64,000 bases of DNA from Coix lacryma-jobi var. lacryma-jobi (GCA_009763385.1 CM019823.1:43147828-43211827); one strand, 5' to 3'. Positions 29,619 to 41,857 are shown, counted from the stretch's first letter. Made by a program: numbers and translations. The notes: generated by a model not told the origin, from the sequence alone.

Positions 29619-30551
29619 CATATGATCCTCACTCACTGGAATACCTTCATAAAAAACTCCAGGAAACTTAAAATTCAGAAGGTGGACCTCTATTAGACTG
29701 ACCTTTAGTGAACTAGAATTCCTATTCTTCTCCTAAGACTATCCGCACTCACATTCCTCTATTTTCATCCTCTATACTCTCTGGTCATCAAGATTCTCTC
29801 CTCTATACTTATTTCTCCCGCATCCATCTATCCTCTATATCTTCCTTTATCCACTGTGAACTCACTTATCACTTTATTTAAATATATCCATGAGAGATCT
29901 AGTTTTGAACAATTAATTGCAACGAATTCAATGGTGCAATCAGAATTTAATTTGATTTTTTGGGTTTGAGTTATAGTATTTTTTAGTTTGTTAAAATAGT
30001 GGGGCCCACACTGGATACCATCTCCTCCCTCTCCTCACTCTTTTGCTGCATGCCGGCGTGCCTCCCGCAGGATGTCCGCTATTCCCGTATATGTAGCGGT
30101 TCCCTTCACATACGGTAGCCATATACTGTACCCACTGCAGAAGATTTTAACGCTATATAGGTACTGGAGGATAGGATACAGGTAGCAGTGCAGTTAGTCT
30201 AATACAAAGCCAACATTTCTATTTCCCGGCCATGTCATCGGCTATTTCAGTGGATCATATGTGGTAGGTTCATGGCCACGTAGGAAATACAAATGTGTAG
30301 AATATTTTTTTCGAAGAGAAGAAAACGCGAGGTGTTTTCCCCCAAACACCGCCCCACCTCCTTCCTCGTCCCGCTCCGGATCCATTCCCATTCCCCAGTC
30401 GCCGCCCGAGTCAAAAAGAGGGAAGCTTCTTCCACCACAGTCCTTGAGGCCGCCCATCAACGACTAGACGCTAGTCAAGCAGCACCAACCCTAGGCCCCC
30501 CTCCTCCTCCACATCCCCTTCCAGAGAGGCGAAGAAGGAAACGAAGAAACC
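29619..30551. other. Upstream region and 5' leader of the MPK4-like gene
   Basis: Possible weak inverted-repeat element at about 29733-30205 (TAAGACTATCCGCACTCAC against an inverse near 30200). CC-rich leader sequence at 30330-30551 (CCTCCTCCTCC, pyrimidine tracts) is typical of grass 5' UTRs. The transcription start was not determined. Confidence 0.4.
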
Positions 30552-33395
30552 ATGGATTCCTCCGGCGGCGGTGGCGGCGGCGGCGGCGGAGCGCAGATCA
30601 AGGGCATGGCGACGCACGGGGGCCGCTACGTGCTGTACAACGTGTACGGAAATCTCTTCGAGGTCTCCTCCAAGTACGCCCCGCCCATCCGCCCCATCGG
30701 CCGCGGCGCCTACGGCATTGTCTGGTGCGCCCCCTCCTCCCTCCCTCTCCTTCCCGAGCCCCCGCTCCGCTGGTGGTGGCAAATCGACCTGCTGTCTTTG
30801 CTCTGCCTACGCGCTGGGGTTGCGCGTGTAGTAGATTCGGTGCGGCTCTGGTGGGTTAGGCAAAAATTTATGGAGAGAGAGATGAGTCACTGCCGCAAAG
30901 TTTGTTTGCCGTAGCCCGTAGATGTGCTTATGCTGTATTAATATTCTGGTGGCTGTTCCCTTGCTTCAGTGCGGCTATGAACTCGCAGACTGGGGAGGAG
31001 GTTGCGATCAAGAAGGTTGGCAATGCGTTCGATAACCACATCGACGCCAAGCGGACGCTGAGGGAAATCAAGCTGCTGCGCCACATGGACCATGAGAACG
31101 TACGTACTAGTATGTGTGATGCTTTTTTTTACCAGTGCCTCTGGCCATTTCTGGAATTCTGGTTCTGTGATACTTGGGTTTGGGGCTTGCTTGTTTGTTT
31201 GGCAAAAAAAACTCCTAGTTCTCGGCATTATGTTTGTGTGTGCTTTATTTAGGTTGTCAACTTGTCATTGAAAGCTTACAGTTGTGAAGTCCTTTCAATT
31301 GTAAAGATCTATGCTGCCAATTTGTTAAAAATAGCTGAACATGCAGTGTTTTTTGTCATTGCTTTTCAAAGAAGCACAGTTTACTACAACATCCAGTTGC
31401 TATTCAATGCACGGAGTATTTCTGTTTCTCTGGACATGTAGAATTTCTATAAATAGGATGGACGGCAGTACTCCATCTTCTGGATTTTTATGGTTTACAT
31501 TATGACATATAAAGTGAAGTGGGGATGTGGGATTGAACTAGGAATGGTGTATGGCTTTGTTTTCAAATCTAATTTAATTTATTTTGGAGTAAAAACTTTT
31601 GCCTTTTCTACTTAAGGAATATCGAAAGAACGCGAGTTCAGCTGTCACACACATACTGGCTGTGCATCCACTGACATTAATTTGGCAGACTTGTACTATT
31701 GATTATTTGACATTAATTAGACAGCTTGTACTATTGATTCTCGTTGCTTTCATTTCTCATGGCTTAAAGTATCATTGAGGGTTTGATTTGTTCACAAGTT
31801 TTGTGTGCATGTGTCATAACTCATAATCATGTTTTACACTTCTACTCAGCAATGAAGTTCCTATGATCTAATTTGTCTAATTATGGTTACAGATCCTTGC
31901 TTTAAAGGACGTAATACGCCCTCCAACTAGAGAGAACTTTAATGACGTGTACATCGTTACCGAGTTAATGGATACAGATCTCCATCAGATCGTACGCTCA
32001 AATCAGCCATTGACTGATGATCATTGCCAGGTCTGTTGCTTCAGCTTTGCTGAAGTTCTGTCATATCCAATCAATATCAATCCATCTATCCAAATAAATG
32101 TTGCTTGTGCCCAATTCAGAATTTGATTATCATGTATCTTTCTTAGCAATATGATGTATTCTATATTTCTATGTTTTCCATTTTTCCTTGCAGTACTTCT
32201 TGTATCAGTTGCTACGGGGGCTAAAATATGTGCACTCAGCAAATATATTGCACCGTGATCTAAAGCCGAGCAATTTGTTCCTTAATGCAAATTGTGACCT
32301 CAAGATCGCGGACTTTGGGCTTGCAAGGACCACTTCGGAGACAGATCTCATGACAGAGTATGTGGTCACTCGTTGGTACCGGGCACCAGAGCTGCTGTTG
32401 AACTGTTCACAGTATACTGCTGCCATTGATGTCTGGTCAGTTGGATGCATACTAGGTGAAATTGTTACTCGCCAACCCCTGTTTCCTGGACGGGATTACA
32501 TACAACAATTAAAATTGATCACTGAGGTAAAGTTACAAGGATGAATTGTTTGTGCTAGCATTTCTCTTAGTGCAATACAATGATTTAACGGGATCGTTTC
32601 ATTTCGAAAACCAAGCTATTAACTTGTCTTGTTTGTGCATATATTGTCTCGATTCCCCTTTGTGTATGTTTTAGTAGGAGTCGAACGTGATTCTAATTTG
32701 AAGTCTGATTTGTTTTTAGATATTAGAATTTGCAATATTTACCAGATCCGAAATCCACATTTGACCTTTTAAATGTTTTATTTTAGCTTCCTGTTTCTAT
32801 GAACTTTTCTCTCGATATTTTTCAGACATCCTGGTCTATTATTGTAGGATGCATTATTAACTTCTATTAATCTGCACCATTTAGTACCTTTCTCCTTTGT
32901 TAAAATGTGACCTTGTAATCTGGGCATCAATTTAAAGAGTTTTTTTCTCTTCCAAAAGCTCATTGGTTCACCAGATGATGCAAGTCTGGGATTCCTTCGA
33001 AGTGATAATGCAAAAAGATACATGAAACAACTACCACAGTTTCCAAGGCAGGACTTCCGCCTGCGGTTCCGCAACATGTCTCCTGGTGCAGTTGATTTGT
33101 TGGAGAGAATGCTTGTGTTTGATCCAAGCAGACGGATTACAGGTACCTGGCTTCACAGTTCACACAAGCCACTTTATTAGTGGTGGCTTAACTATAAACT
33201 CAATACCTTTTTTCTTATGCAGTTGATGAGGCTCTGCATCACCCATACTTGGCTTCGCTTCATGACATCAATGAAGAACCTACCTGCCCTGCACCTTTCA
33301 GCTTTGATTTTGAGCAACCATCCTTTACAGAAGCGCATATAAAAGAACTTATCTGGAGGGAATCTTTAGCGTTTAACCCAGGTCCTCCCTACTAA
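30552..33395 (+). CDS. MPK4: MAP kinase, group B (MPK4-like)
   Basis: Six exons, all GT-AG: 30552-30724, 30970-31099, 31893-32030, 32194-32526, 32959-33142, 33223-33395. They give 376 residues, the usual length. Kinase landmarks are glycine loop GRGAYG (50-55), AIKK lysine 72, HRDLKPSN (167 on), DFG 187-189, activation motif TEY at 201-203, and a C-terminal common docking segment LHDINEEP. The poly-glycine N-terminus (residues 5-13) precedes AQIKG. TEY and the tail FSFDFEQPSFTE place it in group B with MPK4, which in Arabidopsis acts downstream of MEKK1-MKK1/2 in immunity, cytokinesis and stress. Those roles are inferred here. The start codon has a good context (ACCATGG). The gene converges with the LecRK. 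Confidence 0.96.
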
Positions 33396-33404
33396 TATCA
33401 AAAG

Positions 33405-34181
33405 GTATGTATTGTTTTTGTTTGTTACTTGAGACTTTCCCAACATAACAAATCACCTAAATGAGTATAGTTTGTCTAAACAATCTAGATTCTAGATGAA
33501 TGTGGTTTGTGGCAGCAATCTAGATACTGCATAGGGTTTTAGACTTCTTATGAAGGCTTTTATGAGATGTGCCTAGCTTGACTAATTTAGATTCCAGAAA
33601 TTGATTCTCGTCTCAGAACCCTTGGGACCAAAAAAAAGAGAACTTGACCAGGGGGGAGAGACATCCTCCTGATTTTCGTCTTAAGAAGATGGTGCCGCGA
33701 CTCGAACCCGGGCTGGCCCAGCCAACAACTTCTTTAGCGTGTTATGCTAACCACCTACACCGTGGGAGTGTTGGCAAACCCTTGGGACAACGCTCATGAA
33801 TATAGCATTGTGGGAAAATAAATTTAGCCCTGCCCAAGTTTCTCTTGCTAATTCACTAGTTTCACTTTACCATTTTGAGTGTATATTCTCTTTGATCCAC
33901 GCCTGCTTCCAGATACATATATGTTGATGTACCAAATTAGTACATTTCCATTCCTGATGTTGAGTCCTCTAATACACGCCTTTCTGTGGCTGGGTGAGTG
34001 CAGGGTAGGTTATCTGCTAGAGGCATCTGAAGATCTCTAGCTCCAGCGGATGCAAGAACTTGTTTCAGTGTGCATCGATTATTTATATGCTGTTTGTTAG
34101 GCAAGCGGGCATGGGTTGTTGCTGCAATTGCAACTGTGTTAAGGCTTGTGAGAGCAAACAAACGTCTGTATTCCTTTTCAG
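33405..34181 (+). other. Predicted 3' UTR intron of the MPK4-like gene
   Basis: Donor AAAG|GTATGT lies only 9 nt after the stop codon, and acceptor TTCCTTTTCAG|ATGCC at 34181. Because the exon junction would lie less than 50 nt after the stop, it should not trigger nonsense-mediated decay. A SINE sits inside. Read by eye, no transcript evidence. Confidence 0.55.
33629..33776 (-). mobile_element. tRNA-derived SINE (Au-like), minus strand
   Basis: The minus strand reads a tRNA-like head with GTGTAGGTGGTTAGC (A box) and GGGTTCGAGTC (B box) and ends in a run of T, as described for Au SINEs. A 12-bp duplication AACCCTTGGGAC flanks it (33617-33628 and 33777-33788). Confidence 0.85.
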
Positions 34182-34605
34182 ATGCCTGAACCCAGGCTTG
34201 TATTATACCGCTTGATTTGATAAACTATTCTTATGTATCTAAGCTTGTAATTTTGTAGACAATTACTTGAACGCCCCCTGTATATCTGAGTTGACATCAC
34301 TTCCCTATTGTAACTATCTCGAACATATTTTATTGTGATCTTACTAAGTTACTTAAGATGAAGTTGCCAATCAGGTTGCCCTGAATTACAGTATCTGAAA
34401 CCAGGCTTTCCCCAGTACTGAACATTACTTGATGGTAACCGTCTCATCTTCTGACTAACAGAATATTCCTGTAGCATAATAATAATAGGAATCCACCAAG
34501 TCGGCGATCGAGCTAAGGCTCTGTCAGCTTGAACTTATTTACGTCTGATTTCAATTGTTTTAATAGTCTTCTGTGCGACTGATAGGTTTTATTGAACAAG
34601 ATCGT

Positions 34606-36621
34606 TCATCTTCCACCCTGGAGCGAGCCTGCTGATATTGTTGCGCACGACGACCATGTCAGAGACGCCAGCGAGCCGAAGTCGATGGGATCGTCGTCTG
34701 CAAACATGGTGATCATTGCCTGCTCCTGCATGTGTAGCTCCCCATCCAGGTACTGGCAGACCTGCCTCATGCTAGGCCGTGTCTCCAGCCGCGTCTGGCT
34801 GCACATGAGACCCAGCCACAGCACCAGCTTCACCTCCTCAGAGTCGTAGCAGCCTTCAAGTCCCTCGTCCACGGCTTGCACGAGGTCGCCCTTGGCACCT
34901 AGCTCACGGACCCAGCGCACCAGGTTGACGCTGGTGGCGTGGTCGATGGGCCGGCGCCCGCACGCCACCTCGAGGAGCAACACGCCGAAGGCGAACACGT
35001 CGGTGGCCGTGGTGGCCCTGCCGGTCACGACGATCTCCGGCGACATGTAGCCCAGCGTCCCGACGACGCGCGTCGTGGCCGGGTCCGCGCCGTGCTCGTA
35101 GAGGCGCGCGAGGCCGAAGTCCCCCAGCCGCGCGCTCATGTCGGCGCCGAGCAGGACGTTGCTGGCCTTCACGTCGCGGTGTACCACCACCTGCTCCCAC
35201 GCCTCGTGCAGGTACACCAGCCCCGCGGCGACGCCCCTGAGGATCCTGACGCGCTCCGCCCACGACAGCGGCGGCTGCCGCCGGCGCGGGCCGAACAGGT
35301 GCGTGTCGAGGCTGCCGTTGGGCATGAACTCGTAGACCAGCAGCAGGTCCTGCCCTCGCTTGCACCACCCGCGCAGCTCCACCAGGTTCCGGTGCCGCAT
35401 GTGCCCGAGGCTCGCCACCTCGGCCACGAACTCGCGCACCCCCTGCGACCCGTTGCTCGAGATCCGCTTGATGGCCACGACGTCGCCGGACCGCCGGAGC
35501 ACGCCTCTGTACACCTTGCCGAAGCCACCGGCGCCGAGAAGCTCGCTGTTCCTGAACCCCTTGGTCGCCTTGTACATCTCCTTGTACGGGAACCGGTGCG
35601 GGTGGTCCAGCTCCCAATCCTCCAGCGTCTCGGCGAGCGCCGCCCTCTGCCGTAGCCAGAGCGCAGCAACGAGTGCCGCGACGATGGCGGCAACGGTGGC
35701 CACGCAGGACAGCGCGACGATCCTGAGGACGGCGGATCTGGAAAGCGGAGGCGGCGGCGGCTTCGGAACTTCCGGCAGCCGGGAGAGATCGATGGGCTGC
35801 GCCGGTCCTCCGGTGCGGCAGCTCCACGAGAGGATGTAATGCGAGCTCGCCAGCTTCCCCGTCGACGCCGAGAAGCCCACGTACATGTCTTGCCTGAAGA
35901 TGGGCAGGAGGTCAACCGGCTGTGAGATGAGCGGCCGGCGAGGCCGACTTGCCACGGACACGGGAGCTATGGTGACACTGAGGATCTTGGCGCGGCCGTC
36001 GTAGTCCACCCAGGCCTGGATCGGCTGCATGCTCTCGAGGGGCACGGGCACGGGGACGTTGCTGCCGTCGTCGGCGAAGTACGCGGCCGGCTCCGACACG
36101 TTGGACACCAGGCTGTTCAGGTCGACGCCGACGTGGTTGTCGTTCGTCTCGTTCAGGAGCGCGGCCGCCTGCGTCGTGTCGAACTCGACGGCGAAGACGT
36201 GGTTGGAAGACTTGCCCATGGTGTCCTGGCCGAGGAGGCCAAGGTAGAGCCCGGGGCTGGCTCCGGGGAGCACCTTCGATGGCGCGACGACGAACGCGAG
36301 GCCGGCGCCTCCGCCCCTGCCGACGGTCACGATCTCGAACACGAAGGCCGTGCTGAAGGAGACGACGTCGGCGTCGCCCCTGAGCATCCGCACTGGCGTG
36401 TCGAAGAAGGCGTGGCCCATCAGGTGGTCGCCGTCCGTGGTGAGCCGGAGCGCGCCGCCACGGAGGACCGACGCCGAGCCGTCAAGGCTCAGGTTGTTGG
36501 AATCCCGGAAACCGTTGTATATGAAGTCGACGTCGGCGAGTGAACAGGGAAGGCAACGGGTGAGGAGGAAGAACAGCGCGATGCGGTGGGCAAGAAGCGC
36601 CATGGATGACGTCGAAGACAT
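34606..36621 (-). CDS. L-type lectin receptor-like kinase
   Basis: Intronless, 671 residues. Translation may start at residue 1 or at the second Met (residue 7, 36603), just before a hydrophobic signal peptide (about 8-29). The legume-lectin ectodomain spans about 30-270 (VDFIYNGFRD, STAFVFEIV, HVFAVEFDT, NHVGVDLNSL, VDYDG). It is followed by a proline hinge (286-292), a transmembrane helix (about 297-323) and a serine/threonine kinase: GAGGFG 363-368, AIKR lysine 385, HRDVKASN from 481, DFG 501-503, GTLGYMSPE from 521. All catalytic residues are present and it is an RD kinase. It would sit in the plasma membrane. Ligand unknown. Relatives act in immunity and pollen development. Confidence 0.96.
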   Translation of the reverse strand: MSSTSSMALLAHRIALFFLLTRCLPCSLADVDFIYNGFRDSNNLSLDGSASVLRGGALRLTTDGDHLMGHAFFDTPVRMLRGDADVVSFSTAFVFEIVTVGRGGGAGLAFVVAPSKVLPGASPGLYLGLLGQDTMGKSSNHVFAVEFDTTQAAALLNETNDNHVGVDLNSLVSNVSEPAAYFADDGSNVPVPVPLESMQPIQAWVDYDGRAKILSVTIAPVSVASRPRRPLISQPVDLLPIFRQDMYVGFSASTGKLASSHYILSWSCRTGGPAQPIDLSRLPEVPKPPPPPLSRSAVLRIVALSCVATVAAIVAALVAALWLRQRAALAETLEDWELDHPHRFPYKEMYKATKGFRNSELLGAGGFGKVYRGVLRRSGDVVAIKRISSNGSQGVREFVAEVASLGHMRHRNLVELRGWCKRGQDLLLVYEFMPNGSLDTHLFGPRRRQPPLSWAERVRILRGVAAGLVYLHEAWEQVVVHRDVKASNVLLGADMSARLGDFGLARLYEHGADPATTRVVGTLGYMSPEIVVTGRATTATDVFAFGVLLLEVACGRRPIDHATSVNLVRWVRELGAKGDLVQAVDEGLEGCYDSEEVKLVLWLGLMCSQTRLETRPSMRQVCQYLDGELHMQEQAMITMFADDDPIDFGSLASLTWSSCATISAGSLQGGR

Positions 36622-36980
36622 GGATCAAGTTCCCGTGAAAATAAAGTTGTGTCCAAGCAGTCCGCTAGCTCAGTATATCCACGCTTCCATGAAATAAGTT
36701 GTGTCGAGCTGTGAACAAGGCTGTTTTTTTTTTCTTCCTAGTATTATCTGGGGAAATTGACACGAGTGCTGTCAGGTGTCAGCTTATCTGACGTGTCTTT
36801 CAGACGCCGGGGTACAAATGACAAAAGAGAGAGAAGACACGCCAGCGTTCTCCCAATGCAGCTACGGAGTAGTACTGTACTATATAGCCTGTACGTGATA
36901 CATGTACAATACATGATCTCAAGCTCGGAGACAAAAACAGAGTCAGCTTCTTCCGGACGACATGACAAATTTGACCTAAC
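36622..36980. other. Upstream region of the LecRK gene
   Basis: Holds the presumed LecRK promoter (read leftwards). TATATAG-like sequence at about 36880 is possible but unproven. No other gene. Confidence 0.35.
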
Positions 36981-37174
36981 TTCAAAAATTCTTTATCACA
37001 TCGAATCTTTAGACACATGCATAAATTATTAAATATAGGTAACTAAATCTATTTATAAATATCAAGACGAATCTTTTGAGAGTCTAGTTAATACATGTTT
37101 GAATAAAGTTTGTCAACTAATAACGAAAGTGCTATAGGAAGTTTTCCCTAAAAATTTTAGTAACTAAACATGAC
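36981..37174. mobile_element. Tourist-like MITE, left end lost
   Basis: Family phrases CACATCGAATCTTTAGACAC, ACGAATCTTTTGAGAG and a right end AGTAACTAAACATGAC. The left terminus is not recognisable. Confidence 0.7.
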
Positions 37175-37245
37175 ATTAGATAGCCTATGGTGATGCGGTG
37201 AGCCGGTGATCCAGTGATTCTGGTGGCCCGGTGGGTGTGTTGTGA

Positions 37246-37486
37246 GGCCTTGTTCAGTTCGTAAAATATGTGGCGAAAAGTTACTGTAGCACTTTCGTTG
37301 TTATTTGACAAACTTTGTCCAAACATGGTCTAACTAGACTCAAAAGATTCGTCTCGACATGAGCAGACCAAAAGTACAATTAGTTATTTTTTACCTATAT
37401 TTAATGCTCTATGCATGCGTGTAAAGATTCGATGTGACGGATACTATGCAAAATATTTTAGGTGATTTTGCGAACTGAACGTGACC
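37246..37486. mobile_element. Tourist-like MITE in inverse orientation
   Basis: Starts GGCCTTGTTCAGTTCG and ends CGAACTGAACGTGACC. The interior reads the complement of the family (CGTTGTTATTTGACAAAC, AGATTCGTCTCG, AACTAGACTC). It lies upstream of the LecRK gene. Confidence 0.8.
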
Positions 37487-37762
37487 TAAAACATGAACTA
37501 ACATGATTTAAAATATACAAGTAGAGGATGTTTTAAATAAATCTTGTATGGAATAATAAGATGATATGCACAAATAACCTATGTAGATAGTCTTTTTTCT
37601 TCATTATAACCATTATGTCTTTTTACTTGAAAGCAATTTTTGAAACAACTTTTTTGATTGGCTATAACTATATATCCTCTCTCGATGCTCTCTAACTACA
37701 TCCACTTGCACAAACTCTATATAGCTATCATCGACCAACTTTCTTGGCTTAAATGCCTCTCA

Positions 37763-39400
37763 CACTGCCACAAAATTGATTTTCGAAGATGATGCTTAAA
37801 TATTAACCGAGGAGAGCATCAAATCCAACCGCCTCTAAAAAAAGCCGAACTATTAATAAAGGTGGACATTTGGATTTATGAAGACAGATCACTTTTTCCC
37901 GTCTCGTAAAAACATTTACAGAGGCGGTCATTTTAAGACAATCGTCTCAAAAAATAGTGATTGTCTTAAGGAGTATGTCTCCGTAAATTGATTAACCGAG
38001 ACAGACGTTTTAAGATGTCAGCCTCGGTTAATGTAACAAAAAAATAATTTATAACTTTTTCATATAAACTCAGATAAATGTAAACTTTATATCAAAATTA
38101 TAGCCTCGACGAGATCTATAACTTTGTAGTAGAAAAGTTTTAAAAGTAAAATAGTTTAGGGTCCCAAAATATTGTTGTAAGTGCACATATTTTAAAATTT
38201 AAAATTTTAAACTATCAAATGATATCAGATGTTGACATGGTCAATACAAAAGTTACAATTCTCAATAAAATCTATAACTTTGTAGTTAATTTTTTTTAAA
38301 AAAAATGAAGATGATTAAAGTCCCAAATATGTGTTCGAAGGTTACAAATTTTAAAATTTATAATTTCAATTTTCTAAACTATCTCAAATCTTCACATAGT
38401 TAATACAAAAGTTGTAGTCATCGACATGAACTACATATTTGATATTGACAAGTTTTTTTATTTAAAGTCATCTAGAATTTTAAATATGTGTTTCAAATTC
38501 AAATGTTTTGAGACTTTTTTTTCAATTTTTCAAACTATTTCTGATGAAAATCATATACCAAAGTTGAAGTACTTGACAAAATTTAGAACTTTGCAGTTAA
38601 AAGCTTTTTCATTTGAGTTTATTTAGTAGCTAAAATTTAGAACTCTAATAAAGCTAATCCTCACTAAATGATTTCTCTCTTGATGTAAAGTATCCATATC
38701 ATTTTCTACTAAGTGATCCCACTAAATATTCTCTTTTTATGCAAGGTGTTCATAACATTCTTCACTCAGTCCATATCATCTCTTATTATCCATGACATCT
38801 CTATCACGTGAAATACTTTAAATCTTTAACCTATTAACATACAAGTCATCTGCATATGCTATTGTTTCATCAACTATTCTTTTATAATATAATCAAATAT
38901 TCTACTGTTTTTTCTTCTATTAGCTTATCAATTTTTTACCAATATAATAAAATAATATGCAAGTTAATTATATATATATATATACACACATAATATATAG
39001 AATATCATATAGTAATGTTATGTATATAACTTTTTTTTAAAAAAAACTTTTGTGACAACACACGAGGTATACTTCTAATATCTCGTGTGGTGCAGTGCTA
39101 AAGACTGGGTAGTGTTGAGCGATAGGTTCATGAATTCGAGTCTCCAAAGTTGCAAGATTTTTTTTTAATTTTCTACAAAGCATTAGCTGAGGTGGGTATT
39201 TTAAGACGCACGCCTCTGTTAATCCGTTAACTGAGACGCGCGCCTTAACATGCCCGCTTTGGTTATTCGATAACCGAGCTGGGTAAGCTAACTGTCTCTG
39301 TTATGGCTAGATTAACCGTGATCTTTTGTTAGAGGCGGTGGCAATGCCCGTCTTAGTTAATAAAAAATAGCCGCCTTCGTTTACTGTATAATCTACCTTT
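37763..39400. mobile_element. Degenerate non-autonomous CACTA-like element
   Basis: Both ends carry variants of ACCGCCTC(T)/GAGGCGGT and AACCGAGAC motifs in both orientations (37795-38035 and 39180-39390), the layout of CACTA subterminal repeats of a family different from the one at 21378. The left terminus may be CACTGCCACAAAATTG at 37763, and the right terminus is unclear. The interior is AT-rich and non-coding with a tandem array. Confidence 0.55.
38114..38735 (+). repeat. About four tandem units of roughly 155 bp
   Basis: The phrase ATCTATAACTTTGTAGT and its degenerate forms recur at about 38114, 38270, 38425 and 38580, each followed by a T/A-rich stretch and AAAGTCCCAAATATGTGT-like sequence. 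Units are strongly diverged. Confidence 0.65.
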
Positions 39401-39666
39401 TATTTTACTCCTTTCTCATGGCTATACATTTTCTACCGATGCTAGATCCAGGTAGTCTTCAATTCTTTTTAATGAGCTCGATAAAATCGATGTTCCAGTG
39501 GCCAGAATACGTAACTCGGATGCCTTCATCAAAGCACAAATCATCATCCAAAGATGGGATTAGCTAGATCAAACAATCTTGACGCCTCCAACCTTGGAAA
39601 CCCTTGTAATGACTGAAGCTCTTACTCTAACAGCACCACTTGGACTTAGGGCTCTTACAGTCTGAC

Positions 39667-40446
39667 TGTCGGGAACCGAGTTCCACCCATCGCATCGCAT
39701 GACGCCAGAAGCCAGTGGTCAAACTGTTAAAACATAAACTGACAATAGGCTACAATGCACCCATGACAGGCCTCATATGGCACACAGCAGGCATAGCGCC
39801 AAGTAGTAGAGTGCGCAACACGATACCAACCATGATGCAATCCCACCTAAGGCCTTGTTTCCCTACACGTAAATCCATTTTAATCTCTTCCAAACCATAT
39901 AGATTGAGGTATATTTGTATGTAGCCAAACAAACCCTAACAATATATTGGGAGTCATTGATCCCACCTGCCTAGGGCATTGAGGGTGCCAGTGTCATCCA
40001 CTCAGACACAACCAATTGACCAGAGTTTACTGAAGTACATATTGATGCAAGAGAATTATCTCCATGATTACAACAATCAAAAAGACAACACCTAGAGGCC
40101 AACCGAAGGAGGAGCATGCCACTGGAACAAGACTTTTCTAAGCATAGCCAAATCGCAGCCTACACCTATGCCAATAACACCGTCCCTTCGGCTATATAAG
40201 GGGGACATGAAGTCCTAGGAAAGAATAAAGATAATACAACTGATATGTAGTAGCTCATATTCAATCCTTTATATAACACACATCCCTTACACGAACTCTG
40301 AGCACTGAAAATGATATAATACATTCGTTGATCCACTGGACATAAGGCGTGTTGTTCGAACCTGTATAAACTCCGTGTCATGTGTGCTACCTCATCGAAA
40401 TCAAGTGTGTGGCACAAATTACTTGTCAATGGTATGAAACACTGAC
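39667..40446. mobile_element. Probable old gypsy-type LTR
   Basis: Begins TGTCGGGAACCGAG and ends near CACTGACA. Contains a promoter-like CTATATAAGGGGGAC (40193) and near the end CGAACCTGTATAAACTCCGTG, an arrangement seen in grass gypsy LTRs. A MITE-like segment (39852-39940) may be nested. No target duplication verified. Confidence 0.5.
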
Positions 40447-41857
40447 ACCAAAATTTCTCACAAGTTTTTTTTTTATTGTTTTTCCCTCTTGCAAATTTAA
40501 ATTTTGAATCATCTTATGCCTTACTTATGGATCTGCAATTATCGTTTTTTTGCCATAAAACATTACCAAATTCACCACAATGCTGCTCATCTTTATCGGG
40601 GTTGCCTTGAACAACCATTGCATGGTCTCATCATCACATCAACATTCATAGGCATGACATTGTTCCAAAATAAAACTATGGAGCCATCACTGACACTATT
40701 GAATTGCTGATTTCTGGGATATTACTTATGTCGCTCTATTGCATTGTTGTAAATCATGTTGTGACCATGATTGTTTCCACCTTGACCAAATAGGATATAT
40801 TTTTCACGATTTTGCTATAATATTGGCCTATCAAATTTATTTTCCTTTCCTTTGTCATCGCCATGAAATGTGTCAAATTCAAGCCATAATTGTTGCAATC
40901 AACCCATTTTATTTAGTTGTTCTCCTTGGTCGATTCAATGGTGATGCTAAAACTTTCAAGACTTGAACACATGAAAAGAGTGGATCAAGAATCTTAGGGC
41001 TAGGACAAAAGAACAATTTGAGATGGCGAGGGGGTGGGGGTGAGCGGCATATGAATTTAAAGCGCTTGAATGAATTCAATGAACATGCCGTTGCCAAAGA
41101 TATTGACGATTGATTTAGATAGCTCTTTTGAATGTGTTTTATCCCTTACATAGAAGGTTATTTTAATTATATACCATGAAAAAAATCAGGTTTGTAATGC
41201 TATTTGTATTGTATACCATTGTTTCATTTTATACTTGAATTTGTACTAATTTATCTTTTATGTATCTTTTGTTAAATCTAGATCATTACAATTCTGACCT
41301 AGTAGTTTGTAGGATCAATATGGTGGTTTGTAGAACCTGAGAGCGAAAAAAGTACACTCCGTTTGGCTGATGATTTCTGCGGGTTATAAGACGATTGATG
41401 CTATTTTGTTGCGAAAGTATCAACTGACTGATGTTGTTTTGTTGTGAGAAAAAAACGATACCGTAGTTGATAAGTTCAATAGAGTGATTTTACGGCTCAA
41501 AAGTAAGACTGATTTTATCTAATACGCTCAAAAGCACAATATAACAACACACAGTATTTTTTTTTTTAAAAAATAAGAGCAAGAAAAGAAACATGTTGAG
41601 CAGGCCCAGTCATGATTGGCTGCAACATCAAGCCCAAACAGCAGATCAACCCGACCCGCTTTTCTCCACCACCACCACGGCACCACCGTCTCCTCTCTGG
41701 CTCTCCTCTCTTGCAACTGCAAGCGACCACCCACCCACCCGCCGACGCTCCGATCTCCTCCTTTGCTTTCCGTGTCCCCACCCAAACCCCATAGGGGTCG
41801 CTGCAGCAACAACCGCCGCCGCCGCCGCCCGCCGGAGGCCGGGCCGTGGGGGCTGAA
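40447..41857. other. Intergenic plus 5' leader of the DeSI-type gene
   Basis: 40447-41560 is AT-rich with no recognisable gene or element ends. 41590-41857 is a C-rich leader directly before the DeSI-type ATG. Confidence 0.4.

Noticed and set aside
34904..36543. Long frames on both strands inside the LecRK gene
   Set aside because: GC-driven shadows of the receptor kinase with no domain features.
39060..39160. Possible tRNA-like/SINE sequence (GTGGTGCAGTGCTAAAGACTG region)
   Set aside because: No convincing A-box/B-box pair and no flanking duplication.
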